Positions 23,640 to 32,369 of a stretch of DNA of 41,682 nucleotides are shown here, one piece after another. Where the stretch lies: positions 1 through 41,682 of the forward strand of contig NZ_LVYV01000017.1 in NCBI RefSeq assembly GCF_001618955.1, read 5' to 3'. The notes below the pieces were generated by a model. The model did not search any database. It saw only the letters and a list, made by a program, of their open reading frames with translations, and had not been told where the DNA came from. Numbering within the stretch: position 1 is the first letter of the stretch; each line of letters opens with the position of its first letter. Source of the stretch: Tardiphaga robiniae (GTDB lineage: Bacteria > Pseudomonadota > Alphaproteobacteria > Rhizobiales > Xanthobacteraceae). A program made the position numbers and the translations under genes.

Positions 23640-26600
23640 ATGTCCGAGGAAACGCCCATGCCGCCCGATTTCATGCCTCCCTTCACGGCTCCCTATGCAC
23701 CGGATGATGGGGCCATCGCCGCCGGGCTTCTGGCCGACGCGGCCATGACGTCCGCCCAGGACGCGCAGATCGACGCATCGGCCACTCGCCTGATCGACGC
23801 GATCCGCGCCAAAGACGACCGCTTCGGCGGTGTCGAGGACATGCTGCGGGAATATGCGCTCTCCACCAAAGAAGGCCTTGCGCTGATGGTGCTGGCGGAG
23901 GCGCTGCTGCGGGTGCCGGACGCACGCACCGCCGATGCCTTCATCGAGGACAAGCTCGGTCAGGGCGACTTCATTCATCACGAGACCAGATCCAGCGCCT
24001 TCCTGGTCAACGCCTCGGCTTGGGCGCTCGGCATCTCGCAGCGCGCGATCCAGCCTGGCGAGACGCCGACGGGGACGCTGGGCCGGCTGGCGAAGCGGAT
24101 CGGCCTGCCTGCGGTGCGCACCGCGACGCGGCAGGCGATGCGGCTGATGGGCAGCCATTTCGTGCTCGGCGAAACCATCGATGCGGCGCTGGCCCGCGCC
24201 CGCGCGCCGTCCGAGCGCCCGGCACGCTACTCCTTCGACATGTTGGGCGAAGGCGCCCGCACTGCCGACGACGCGCAGCGCTATTTCGACTCCTATGCCT
24301 CGGCCATCTCGGCCATCGGCCACGCCGCGGACAACAGGCCGCTGCCCGACCGGCCGGGTATCTCGGTCAAACTCTCGGCATTGCATCCGCGCTATGAGGC
24401 GGTGAGCCATCAGCGCGTGATGCGCGAACTGGTGCCGCGCCTGATCGCGCTGGCGCAGCAGGCAAAGGCCTATGACCTCAATTTCACCGTCGATGCCGAA
24501 GAAGCCGACCGGCTCGAACTCTCGCTCGACGTGATCGATGCGGCCTTTGCCGATCCGTCGCTGGCGGGATGGGACGGTTTCGGGCTTGCTATCCAGGCCT
24601 ATCAGAAGCGCTGCGCGGATGTGATCGACCACATCGACGCGCTGGCGCGCAAACTCGATCGCAAGATGATGGTGCGCCTTGTGAAGGGCGCCTATTGGGA
24701 CACCGAGATCAAGCGCGCGCAGGAACGCGGGCTCGACGGCTATCCGGTGTTCACACGCAAGGCGATGACCGATCTCAACTACATCGCCTGCGCACAGAAG
24801 CTGCTGGCTTTGCGGCCACGCATTTTTCCGCAATTCGCCACGCACAATGCGCTCACCGTCGCGACCATCCTCGAACTGGCCGGCACGAGCGGCGGCTATG
24901 AGTTCCAGCGCCTGCATGGCATGGGCGACGCGCTCTATGAGCAACTCGGCAAGGATCATCCCGCGATCCGCTGGCGTACTTATGCGCCGGTCGGCAGCCA
25001 TCGCGATCTACTGGCCTATCTGGTGCGGCGCCTGCTGGAGAACGGCGCAAACTCATCCTTCGTGGCGATCGCCGCGGATGACGCTGTGCCGGTCACGACG
25101 CTGCTGCAGCGACCGGCCGCGATCATCGGCTCTCCCGATCGCGCGCGACACGCGAAGATTCCGCTGCCAGCCGATCTCTATCGACCGGAGCGCACCAATT
25201 CACGCGGCATCGAATTTGGCGAACGCGCTGCGTTGATCAAATTGCTGGCCGAGATTGCGGCCAGCAAGCCAGACATGCACAAAATCGTTGATGCCAATGC
25301 CGAGCAGGCAAATGCTGCAGTGACAGCAGCATGCACAGGCTTTGCATCGTGGAGCCGCACGCCGGCCGAAGACCGCGCGGCGATCCTCGACAACGCCGCG
25401 GGCCTTCTGGAACAGCGCCGCGCGTCCTTCATCGCATTGCTGCAACAGGAAGGTGGCAAGACGCTAGATGACGCGCTGTCGGAAGTCCGCGAAGCCATCG
25501 ACTTCTGCCGCTATTACGCCGCGCAGGGCCGCAAGCAATTCGGCACTGGCCAGACAATGCTCGGGCCAACCGGTGAGAGCAATGTGCTAAGCATGCGCGG
25601 CCGTGGCGTCTTCGTCGCCATCTCGCCATGGAATTTTCCGCTGGCGATCTTTCTCGGCCAGGTGAGCACCGCGCTGATGGCGGGGAATGCGGTCATTGCC
25701 AAGCCTGCCGAACAGACACCGCGCATCGCGGCACAGGCTGTACGCCTGCTTCATGAAGCCGGTGTGCCCACGTCAGCACTGCATCTGATCCAGGGTGACG
25801 GCCGCATCGGTGCCGCGCTGGTGGAGCATCCCGCCATCGCCGGTGTGGTGTTCACCGGCTCGACAGAGGTGGCGCGATCCATCAACCGCGCCCTCGCCGG
25901 AAAGGACGGCCCGATCGTCCCCCTGATCGCCGAGACTGGCGGCATCAATGCGATGATCGTCGATGCTACCGCCCTTCCGGAGCAGGTCGCCGACGATGTG
26001 GTGATGTCAGCATTCCGGTCGGCCGGCCAGCGCTGCTCGGCATTGCGGCTGCTGCTGGTGCAGGACGATGTCGCAGACCGCATGATCGAGATGATTGTCG
26101 GCGCGGCCGAGGAACTCAAGCTGGGCGATCCCTCGGACCCTGCCACCCATATCGGCCCGGTGATCGACGCCGAGGCAAAGCAAAAGCTGGATACGCATAT
26201 TGCGCGCATGACGACCGAAGCACGCGTGCACTTTGCGGGCACGGCACCTGCAGGCAACTTCGTCGCGCCGCATATCTTCGAACTCGCGAGCGCACGGCAA
26301 CTCACCGAGGAAGTGTTCGGTCCGATCCTGCATGTGGCGCGCTACCGCGCTGCCGACTTCGACAAGGTGTTGCAGGACATTGCCGACACCGGCTACGGGC
26401 TCACGCTCGGCGTGCATTCGCGGATCGACGATATGGTTGAGCGCGTGATCGCGCGCCTGCCGGTCGGGAATGTCTATGTGAACCGCAACATGATCGGCGC
26501 CGTGGTGGGCGTGCAGCCCTTCGGCGGCTTCGGACTCTCCGGCACCGGACCAAAGGCCGGCGGCCCGCATTACCTCGCCCGCTTCGCCACCGAACAGACG

Positions 26601-26660
26601 GTGACGATCAACACGGCTGCCGCGGGTGGCAATGCAGCATTGATGACGGGCAACGACTAG
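23640..26660 (+). CDS. putA: Bifunctional proline dehydrogenase / P5C (glutamate semialdehyde) dehydrogenase
   Basis: A 1006-residue PutA that oxidises proline to glutamate in two steps. The FAD-containing (beta-alpha)8 proline dehydrogenase part spans roughly 160-460 (ARYSFDMLGE, KLSALHPRYE, LVKGAYWDTEIK, FATHNA). The NAD-dependent aldehyde dehydrogenase part spans roughly 540-990, with Glu765 in ETGG and nucleophile Cys799 in GQRCSALR. Substrate is channelled between the sites in this family. The length and the absence of an N-terminal ribbon-helix-helix domain place it in the short type known from Bradyrhizobium, which does not regulate its own gene. That fits the divergent Lrp regulator. 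It should associate with the membrane to pass electrons to quinone. Confidence 0.96.
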   Translation: MSEETPMPPDFMPPFTAPYAPDDGAIAAGLLADAAMTSAQDAQIDASATRLIDAIRAKDDRFGGVEDMLREYALSTKEGLALMVLAEALLRVPDARTADAFIEDKLGQGDFIHHETRSSAFLVNASAWALGISQRAIQPGETPTGTLGRLAKRIGLPAVRTATRQAMRLMGSHFVLGETIDAALARARAPSERPARYSFDMLGEGARTADDAQRYFDSYASAISAIGHAADNRPLPDRPGISVKLSALHPRYEAVSHQRVMRELVPRLIALAQQAKAYDLNFTVDAEEADRLELSLDVIDAAFADPSLAGWDGFGLAIQAYQKRCADVIDHIDALARKLDRKMMVRLVKGAYWDTEIKRAQERGLDGYPVFTRKAMTDLNYIACAQKLLALRPRIFPQFATHNALTVATILELAGTSGGYEFQRLHGMGDALYEQLGKDHPAIRWRTYAPVGSHRDLLAYLVRRLLENGANSSFVAIAADDAVPVTTLLQRPAAIIGSPDRARHAKIPLPADLYRPERTNSRGIEFGERAALIKLLAEIAASKPDMHKIVDANAEQANAAVTAACTGFASWSRTPAEDRAAILDNAAGLLEQRRASFIALLQQEGGKTLDDALSEVREAIDFCRYYAAQGRKQFGTGQTMLGPTGESNVLSMRGRGVFVAISPWNFPLAIFLGQVSTALMAGNAVIAKPAEQTPRIAAQAVRLLHEAGVPTSALHLIQGDGRIGAALVEHPAIAGVVFTGSTEVARSINRALAGKDGPIVPLIAETGGINAMIVDATALPEQVADDVVMSAFRSAGQRCSALRLLLVQDDVADRMIEMIVGAAEELKLGDPSDPATHIGPVIDAEAKQKLDTHIARMTTEARVHFAGTAPAGNFVAPHIFELASARQLTEEVFGPILHVARYRAADFDKVLQDIADTGYGLTLGVHSRIDDMVERVIARLPVGNVYVNRNMIGAVVGVQPFGGFGLSGTGPKAGGPHYLARFATEQTVTINTAAAGGNAALMTGND

Positions 26661-26692
26661 CAGCGCTGCTTCCCGTTTCAGGCCGTTGCGTC

Positions 26693-26709
26693 ACCCATCG
26701 AAGATGGGT
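26693..26709. promoter_or_regulatory. Small hairpin after putA
   Basis: ACCCATC and GATGGGT form a perfect 7-bp stem with a GAA loop, 33 nt after the putA stop, flanked on both sides by TGCGTCA. It has no T-tract. It could be a weak terminator for putA or an operator for the next gene. Confidence 0.3.
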
Positions 26710-26733
26710 CAAATGCGTCACCGGATTCCAGAT

Positions 26734-26746
26734 GGAATTAAATTCC
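26734..26746. promoter_or_regulatory. AT-rich dyad upstream of the second CoA-transferase
   Basis: GGAATTAAATTCC is a 13-bp palindrome with a central mismatch, 48 nt before the ATG at 26795. It stands out in this GC-rich DNA and may be an operator or part of a promoter. No binding protein is evident. Confidence 0.3.
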
Positions 26747-26794
26747 GGCAGACGGCAAGAACAACACACAGAACAAAAGCGACGGGAGTGACGT

Positions 26795-28000
26795 ATGGAA
26801 GACGGTCTGTTCAAAGGGCTGAAGGTGCTGGACTGCGCGAGTTTCATCGCCGCGCCCGCCGCAGCCACAGTGCTGTCCGACTTCGGCGCCGATGTCATCA
26901 AGATCGAGCCGCCCGGTGCCGGCGACCCCTATCGCAATCTGCCCAACCTGCCCGGTTATCCCAAGAGCGAGCACAACTATGCGTGGATGATGGAGAGCCG
27001 CAACAAGAAGAGTCTCGCGCTCGATCTGGCCAAGCCGGAAGGCCAAGCGGTGCTCTACAAATTGATCGCCGAGGCGGACGTCTTCATCACCAATTTCCCG
27101 CCGCCGGTGCGCAAGCGCCTGAAGATTGCCTATGAGGATATCGCGCCACTGAACGAGCGGCTGATCTATGCCTGCTTCACCGGTTACGGCGACAAGGGCG
27201 CGGAAGCTGACAAACCAGGTTTCGACTCCACCGCTTGGTGGGCACGCTCCGGCATGATGGATCTGGTTCGCGCCGATGAGGACACCACGCCCGCGCGGTC
27301 GATTGCCGGCATGGGCGACCATCCCTGCGCCATGGCGCTTTATGGCGCCATCGTCACCGCGCTCTACAAGCGCGAGAGGACCGGCAAAGGCTGCCAGGTA
27401 AAATCCAACCTGATGGCCAATGGCGTGTGGTCGTCGAGCGTGATGGCGCAAGCCAAACTTGTCGGCGCCAAATTCGAGAAGCGCCGCTCGCGCGAGGAAG
27501 CGCTCAATGCCGTCACCAATCACTACAGGTGCCGCGACGGTCGCTGGATCATGCTGTCGCTGCTTGCCGAAGAGCGACAATGGCCGGCTTTCACCAAATG
27601 CCTCGGCCGCGAGGACCTGCGCGACGATCCGCGCTTCGCAACCAAACCCGATCGCCATGCGCGCTCGGTCGAACTGATCAAGATCCTCGACGAGGTGTTC
27701 GCGACCCGCGACCTCGCCGACTGGCGCGAGCGGCTTGACGGCAACGGCCTCGTCTTCGGCTTCGTCGGCATCCTCGACGATATTCCGAACGATCAGCAGA
27801 TGAAGGACAACGATGTGCTGATCCCGTTCGAGGGAACCGACATCCTCACCATCAACAGCCCGATCTGGATCGGCGGCGAGACCAAGCGCAAGCCGCATCT
27901 GCCGCCATCCATCGGCCAGCACAGCGACGAGATCCTGCGCGCCGCTGGTTTCGACGATGCCGAGATTGCGCGGTTGCGCGCCACCGGCGCGGTAGCATAG
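26795..28000 (+). CDS. Family III CoA-transferase (CaiB/BaiF type)
   Basis: A 401-residue family III CoA-transferase, distinct from the one at 5496-6590. The N-terminus has LKVLDCASFIAAPAAATVLSDFGADV in usual form, then IKIEPPGAGDPYRN. Asp175 in SIAGMGDHPCAM is the expected covalent catalytic residue. The central domain and the C-terminal return to the Rossmann part (SPIWIGGETKRKPHLPP, IGQHSDEIL) are complete. It is monocistronic: the putA terminator-like hairpin precedes it and a long hairpin follows it. GGGAG lies 6 nt before the ATG. Substrate cannot be told from sequence. Confidence 0.85.
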   Translation: MEDGLFKGLKVLDCASFIAAPAAATVLSDFGADVIKIEPPGAGDPYRNLPNLPGYPKSEHNYAWMMESRNKKSLALDLAKPEGQAVLYKLIAEADVFITNFPPPVRKRLKIAYEDIAPLNERLIYACFTGYGDKGAEADKPGFDSTAWWARSGMMDLVRADEDTTPARSIAGMGDHPCAMALYGAIVTALYKRERTGKGCQVKSNLMANGVWSSSVMAQAKLVGAKFEKRRSREEALNAVTNHYRCRDGRWIMLSLLAEERQWPAFTKCLGREDLRDDPRFATKPDRHARSVELIKILDEVFATRDLADWRERLDGNGLVFGFVGILDDIPNDQQMKDNDVLIPFEGTDILTINSPIWIGGETKRKPHLPPSIGQHSDEILRAAGFDDAEIARLRATGAVA

Positions 28001-28054
28001 TCACGCAAATAGCGGACTACGCAGCTCGCGCAAAAGAGTTTCAATGTTGCGATG

Positions 28055-28083
28055 CGGCCCGTGATCACGAAGTGGTCACGGGC
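28055..28083. terminator. Hairpin after the CoA-transferase
   Basis: GGCCCGTGATCAC (28055-28067) and GTGGTCACGGGCC (28071-28083) form a 13-bp stem with one G-U wobble and a GAA loop, 54 nt after the stop codon. There is no T-tract, so it is either a factor-assisted terminator or an RNA-stabilising element. The remaining 220-bp gap shows no gene. Confidence 0.4.
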
Positions 28084-28219
28084 CAATCTGAAACCGCCTC
28101 CCTCAAAACGCGTAGCTGGTCTCGTTGGCGCAACAGGCACTCGCCATGTCGCGCGGCCACGAGATCACAACGTCTGCGGATTCCCCGCCGGCGACGCCAC
28201 AATCAATCGGGAGACGACC

Positions 28220-28783
28220 ATGTCCAAGAAGCGCATTGCATTGCTGTCATTTGCCGCCTTCAGCACGCTGATGATTTCGGCGAGCTTCCTCGAGCCTGCT
28301 GCTGCCAAGATGAAGGGCGAGAACACCGTCATGGTTGGTGGCGCCGCCATGTATCCGTCGAAGAACATCGTCGAGAACGCCGTGAATTCGAAGGATCACA
28401 CAACGCTGGTCGCCGCCGTGAAGGCCGCCGGCCTCGTCGATACGCTCGCCAGCCCCGGTCCGTTCACCGTGTTCGCACCAACCAATGCGGCATTCGGCAA
28501 ACTGCCGAAGGGCACGGTCAACACGCTGGTGCAGCCCGAGAACAAGATGACCCTCACCAAGATCCTCACCTATCATGTGGTGCCCGGACGGCTCTCGGCG
28601 GCCGACCTAACCGATGGCAAGAAGCTGACGACTGTTGAAGGCGAACAGCTCACTGTAAAGCGCTCGGGCGGCAAGGTCATGATCGTCGATGCCAAGGGTG
28701 GCGCCTCCACCGTGACGATCCCGAACGTCAACCAGTCGAACGGCGTGATCCACGTCGTGAACACCGTGCTGATGCCGGGCTGA
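28220..28783 (+). CDS. Secreted fasciclin (FAS1) domain protein
   Basis: A 187-residue protein. Residues 1-34 are a signal peptide ending in PAAA. Residues about 50-187 form one FAS1 domain: the H1 region DHTTLVAAVKAAGLVDTL with FTVFAPTNAAFGKLP, the YHVVPG strand and the H2 region NGVIHVVNTVLMP at the C-terminus. FAS1 proteins mediate adhesion, and rhizobial members (Nex18/Fas-like) are periplasmic or cell-surface proteins linked to symbiosis or stress. The start is fixed by GGGAGA 7 nt upstream of the ATG. It has its own terminator just downstream. Confidence 0.9.
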   Translation: MSKKRIALLSFAAFSTLMISASFLEPAAAKMKGENTVMVGGAAMYPSKNIVENAVNSKDHTTLVAAVKAAGLVDTLASPGPFTVFAPTNAAFGKLPKGTVNTLVQPENKMTLTKILTYHVVPGRLSAADLTDGKKLTTVEGEQLTVKRSGGKVMIVDAKGGASTVTIPNVNQSNGVIHVVNTVLMPG

Positions 28784-28810
28784 TCACCTTTCTCCTCTCA
28801 GCGACGAGAC

Positions 28811-28852
28811 GGCGCATTCCCAAAGCCTCGGCTGTTGGGGATGCGCCTTTTT
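28811..28852 (+). terminator. Intrinsic terminator after the fasciclin gene
   Basis: GGCGCATTCCC (28811-28821) pairs with GGGGATGCGCC (28837-28847), one G-U wobble, 15-nt loop, followed by TTTTT. It separates this gene from the convergent small membrane protein. Confidence 0.8.
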
Positions 28853-28853
28853 A

Positions 28854-29012
28854 TCACCGGGCCAGCAGCCATCCGAAGAAGCCGAGCCCGAGCAGAACCG
28901 CCACACCGATCGCCCAGACGCTGACGCGGATGCTGCTTGTCGTCTGCTGCTTGCTCTCGTTCTCGGCGATCGCGATGTCGCGTTCCTTGATCTCTTTGTC
29001 GGTCTCGTTCAT
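28854..29012 (-). CDS. 52-residue single-pass membrane protein
   Basis: A short reading frame reads MNETDKEIKERDIAIAENES, then a polar linker, then one hydrophobic helix at about residues 31-50 (SVWAIGVAVLLGLGFFGWLL) ending AR. The start ATG at 29012 has GAGG 5 nt upstream. The stop of the CXXCH protein gene is only 12 nt before it, so the two are probably co-transcribed and translationally linked. The charged N-terminal half would form an amphipathic or coiled helix on the cytoplasmic side (N-in), or the reverse. I do not recognise a family. Coding reality rests on ribosome-binding site, operon spacing and coherent composition. Confidence 0.65.
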   Translation of the reverse strand: MNETDKEIKERDIAIAENESKQQTTSSIRVSVWAIGVAVLLGLGFFGWLLAR

Positions 29013-29024
29013 CGCATCCTCATT

Positions 29025-30530
29025 TCATTTCACGAAACACATGCCGATCGCAGACGACGCATCCGCGCCAACCTGCTGACAGGCGAGACCTTCGGCACAG
29101 GTCCAGGACGCGAAACTCTTGTCCGCGACGCCCTTCTGCTTCGGTCGATAACATGTCGCGCCCCAGCCATCGAGGAGAGGCGATCCCGCGAGTTCATTGT
29201 TCCCGCGCGTCTGCGGCCGGTCCGAGAAACCGCGTGAAAAGTCTGGCGCCTTTCCATCGCGCATCGCGATGACGATATCGCGACGACGGGGCTGGTCACC
29301 GATGAAATGCGGCGATGCCGGCACCGTCCCCTGCGACTGGTCCGCGAGCGTGTCCGCGCCGGGAAAATGGAAACCACCGATGCCGCGGATCTGGTGGCAA
29401 CCACCGCAGGTGATGTCGTTCAGCCGCCGCGCGAAGCCAGCCAGCGAACGGATATTCTCCAAGGCGCCGCCCTGCGCCACTGCCCGCTCCAGCGCGGCGA
29501 CGACGTCACGCTCGCTGAACACGCCCTTCCCCTTAGCATCCGTTGCCATCAGCCCGAACTCCGGCTGCAGGGCCGACGGTGCAAAGCCGACCGGTGTCGA
29601 CGACAGCGACGAGGTCGCGAGGAATTTCTCGGGGATCAACACCATGCCGCGATCGAAGGCCCGCAGATTGTTCGGTGCGAGCAGCCAGTCACGAAATGCG
29701 CGACCGAGCGCCGCGTCAACCAGCAACCGGTCGCGGTCGATCTGGTTCTCCATGGGAGCCTCGCGAAACTGCTTCGCGGTGGCATCGAAGCGAAACACCT
29801 TCTGCAAATAGTCGGTGCGGAATTCCTGCGTATCGGACTTCGGCCGATGCGCGATCTGCAGATTGGTCTCGATGCGGTCGATATGCGCGGCTGTGATTGT
29901 CGCAAGCGGGCCATCCGGTTTCAGCAAGCGATCCGCGCGTGCTGCGCCAGTCTCGGTGAACGACGCTGAGTTAAGCCAGCGCCCGGCGAGATCCGCGCAT
30001 GTCACCGATGCATCGTTTGGGTCCTTCGCATGAAGCACAAGATTAAGCGTCATGGGCAGACGCGGCGGTGTTGTGCCGGCGGCCGTGCGCGTGAGGCGAT
30101 AGATCAGCCTGATTTCACCGCAGGTATCCGGCGCGACATAGGCCCGGTCCATACGATTGACGATCCCGGCCAGCACGAAGCGCGCATCGGGCGATGTCAG
30201 CATCGCCTGGTCGAACTGTTGCACGTCGTGGGCGGGGCCGACGCCGATGCTCGCGCGCGGCTCATGCTTTTGATGATCGGCGAGATAGCGCGCAAAGGCA
30301 TCGTCCAGTGCCGCGCGGATTTGTGTCATCGCAGGCAGAGCAAATAGCGCGTCATTGGAGATCGGCGTCGTCCGCGCGGGATCGAGCAGTTGCGCGAGGC
30401 CGAATCCGCGTGTCTCAAGTGCCCGCAATGCCCCGGGATCGGTGACGGCAAGACCATTGCCCTCATCCGCCCGCGCGACGGGAGCCACGAGGCAGAGCAG
30501 CACGGCGATGAAGCTCAAGCGAAGTCGCAC
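29025..30530 (-). CDS. Secreted protein with a CXXCH haem c motif
   Basis: A 501-residue protein of a family I cannot name. Residues 1-21 are a Sec signal peptide (LSFIAVLLCLVAPVARA). One c-type haem site is seen at Cys375-Gly-Gly-Cys378-His379, in NDITCGGCHQIRG. Further Cys pairs (at about 137/175 and four near the C-terminus in TCYRPKQ, WTCAEGLACQQ and GMCF) may form disulfides. The central part (GIVNRMDRAYV, LNLVLHAKDP) looks like an enzymatic domain but matches nothing I can identify. It is probably periplasmic. The GTG start lacks a clear ribosome-binding site, so the start may be off by a few codons. It forms a unit with the small membrane protein downstream. Confidence 0.7.
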   Translation of the reverse strand: MRLRLSFIAVLLCLVAPVARADEGNGLAVTDPGALRALETRGFGLAQLLDPARTTPISNDALFALPAMTQIRAALDDAFARYLADHQKHEPRASIGVGPAHDVQQFDQAMLTSPDARFVLAGIVNRMDRAYVAPDTCGEIRLIYRLTRTAAGTTPPRLPMTLNLVLHAKDPNDASVTCADLAGRWLNSASFTETGAARADRLLKPDGPLATITAAHIDRIETNLQIAHRPKSDTQEFRTDYLQKVFRFDATAKQFREAPMENQIDRDRLLVDAALGRAFRDWLLAPNNLRAFDRGMVLIPEKFLATSSLSSTPVGFAPSALQPEFGLMATDAKGKGVFSERDVVAALERAVAQGGALENIRSLAGFARRLNDITCGGCHQIRGIGGFHFPGADTLADQSQGTVPASPHFIGDQPRRRDIVIAMRDGKAPDFSRGFSDRPQTRGNNELAGSPLLDGWGATCYRPKQKGVADKSFASWTCAEGLACQQVGADASSAIGMCFVK

Positions 30531-30565
30531 GGCGCAATCCCAGACGTCACGTCGGGAGGCTAGCC

Positions 30566-30597
30566 CAAAACAAAGGCCGCTGCACCAGCAGCGGCCT
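30566..30597 (-). terminator. Intrinsic terminator for the coiled-coil membrane protein gene
   Basis: AGGCCGCTGC (30574-30583) and GCAGCGGCCT (30588-30597) form a perfect 10-bp stem with a 4-nt loop. On the minus strand it is followed by TTGTTTT. It lies 27 nt after the stop of the minus-strand gene at 30625. Confidence 0.8.
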
Positions 30598-30624
30598 GAA
30601 CGCTTTCATCGCAGAAAGAGCGGA

Positions 30625-31581
30625 TCAGCGGGCGACGATCAGGCCCTTGGAGGTGACCACCGTCCAGCGGCCGTCCTGCTTGCGGATCGCATCGATACGG
30701 CCGAGGCCCGGAACCGGATCGCCGGCATAGACTTCGAAGATTCCGGCACGGCCCTCGATAGTGGCGCCGCCGCCGGCGATGTCGATGATGCGCCAGCCGT
30801 CGACCATGGGCAGGCGCGCAACTTCGGGCTTCGGCGCCGGAGTCGGCACCGGGGCGTTGATCGAACCGGTCACTTCCTTGGCCGGCGCCGAGGCAACCGG
30901 TGCAGGGGTCGGCGCGGGCGCAGCAGCAGGCGGCGTGGTGCGCAGCTTTTCGACGATCTCGCTCAGCTTGGCGAGTTTCGCGGCCGGTTCGGCCTGGCCC
31001 TTCTCAAGCTTGTCGAGACGCTCGGCGGACTTCGCGCGCGCCGCAATGGACTGCTTGGCGTTGCGGTCGACCTCGGCCTTGAGCGCCGAGAGTTCGCCGT
31101 CGAGACGGGCGATATGGTCTTCCAGTGCCTGGTTGGTCGACCTGGTGTCGTCGGCGGCAAACAGCTTGCCGAGGCCCGACATCGCGACCGAACCGCCAAC
31201 TGCGCCGACGGTGATGCCCAGCGCGATCATCGCCGCGATCGCCATCATCCGGCTGCGGCCAGCCTTTTCTGCGGACTCAATCTTCGGCTCGGCATTGACG
31301 AAGTCTTCCCAGGAGTGCTCCCGCGACGCATGCTCGCGGGATGCGCCGTCACGCGGGCCGCTGTCGCGAGAGGGAGCCATGATGGTGATCCGGCCGGGCG
31401 CTCCGAGCTTCGGCGCTTCCCTCTTTGGCATCTGGGCGGGGCGCTCGTTGCCCTGCTCCGGTGCGAGCTTCGGCGAATCCACGTGAATGTCAGCATCGTG
31501 GGAACCGGCCGCCGCCGCGGCGCCGGTGTCGACGTGATCGCCGCTGACGTCTGGGGTGGAATCGGCCTTGTGCTCGCTCAC
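30625..31581 (-). CDS. Single-pass membrane protein with coiled coil and Pro/Ala-rich linker
   Basis: A protein of about 318 residues seen in this bacterial group without known function. Order: a charged, disordered N-terminal part of about 105 residues, one transmembrane helix around 110-135 (MMAIAAMIALGITVGAVGGSVAM), a coiled coil about 145-215 (LEDHIARLDGELSALKAEV and heptads after it), a Pro/Ala-rich linker, and a small C-terminal domain (GWRIIDIAGGGATIEGRAGIFEVYAGDPVPG) that looks beta-rich. It is probably anchored in the inner membrane with the coiled coil in the periplasm. I prefer the GTG at 31581, 9 nt after CGGAG; a TTG two codons earlier is too close to that site. Confidence 0.65.
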   Translation of the reverse strand: MSEHKADSTPDVSGDHVDTGAAAAAGSHDADIHVDSPKLAPEQGNERPAQMPKREAPKLGAPGRITIMAPSRDSGPRDGASREHASREHSWEDFVNAEPKIESAEKAGRSRMMAIAAMIALGITVGAVGGSVAMSGLGKLFAADDTRSTNQALEDHIARLDGELSALKAEVDRNAKQSIAARAKSAERLDKLEKGQAEPAAKLAKLSEIVEKLRTTPPAAAPAPTPAPVASAPAKEVTGSINAPVPTPAPKPEVARLPMVDGWRIIDIAGGGATIEGRAGIFEVYAGDPVPGLGRIDAIRKQDGRWTVVTSKGLIVAR

Positions 31582-31754
31582 GATCAAATTCTCCGGAATA
31601 GATGAACACTTTGGTAACTTTCATTGCTTGCCAAATCCTTACCGCCCGCCGTGCTTACGAAAATTTCACCTCTTGTCCGGCGGAGGAACCGTTGCTTGAC
31701 GCGCACCCGCCCGGCCCGCACAACAGCTGCCAACAAGACAATCGGGGAAATGCC

Positions 31755-32366
31755 ATGAAGCTCTACGATTCCATCGGGCCGAATCCACGCGTGGTGCGCA
31801 TGTTCTTGGCCGAGAAGGGTATCAGCCTCCCCGTCCAGACCGTCGATCTTGCTGCCGGTGAGAACCGCGAGCCTGCGCATCTGGCGCGCAATCCGCATGG
31901 CCAGATGCCGACGCTCGAACTCAATGATGGCGCCTATGTTTCGGAGACGGTGGCGATCTGCGAATATGTCGAGGAAACACGTCCAACGCCGGCGCTGATC
32001 GGCACCACGCCAGAGCAGCGCGCGGAGGCCCGGATGTGGCGCCAGCGCGTCGATCTCAACATCTGCCAGCACATCGCCAATGGCTATCGCTTCGCCGAGG
32101 GGTTGAAGCGCTTCGAGACGCGCATCGTCTGCGTGCCGGAAGGCGCCCCGGGCCTGAAGACAATCGCCATCGACCGGCTGCGCTGGCTCGACGGACAGAT
32201 GGGCGGCAAGACCTTCATCTGCGGCGAGCGGTTCACGATGGCCGACATCGTGTTGTTCTGCTGGCTCGATTTTGCCGACAAGGTGAAGCAGCCGTGGGAT
32301 CGCGGGAACGCAAATGTCGCGGCGTGGTTCGAGCGGGTGAATACGCGCGAGTCGACGAAAGCGTAA
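31755..32366 (+). CDS. Glutathione S-transferase
   Basis: A 203-residue soluble GST. The thioredoxin-like N-terminal domain runs about 1-80, with SIGPNPRVVRMFLAEKG at the first helix, the cis-Pro strand GQMPTLEL and the glutathione-contact SETVAICEYVEE (Glu-Ser pair). The alpha-helical C-terminal domain includes GERFTMADIVLFCWLDF with the usual N-capping box. It conjugates or reduces electrophiles with glutathione; the substrate is unknown. The ATG at 31755 has GGGG about 8 nt upstream. It is divergent from the coiled-coil protein gene across about 170 bp. Confidence 0.88.
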   Translation: MKLYDSIGPNPRVVRMFLAEKGISLPVQTVDLAAGENREPAHLARNPHGQMPTLELNDGAYVSETVAICEYVEETRPTPALIGTTPEQRAEARMWRQRVDLNICQHIANGYRFAEGLKRFETRIVCVPEGAPGLKTIAIDRLRWLDGQMGGKTFICGERFTMADIVLFCWLDFADKVKQPWDRGNANVAAWFERVNTRESTKA

Positions 32367-32369
32367 CGG

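Noticed and set aside
23610-25001. Minus-strand open frame of 463 codons opposite putA
   Set aside because: It lies inside a well-supported putA and has shadow-like composition without any domain.
23640-26660. A DNA-binding ribbon-helix-helix domain at the start of PutA
   Set aside because: The N-terminal residues are acidic and Pro-rich without such a motif, and the length fits the short type.
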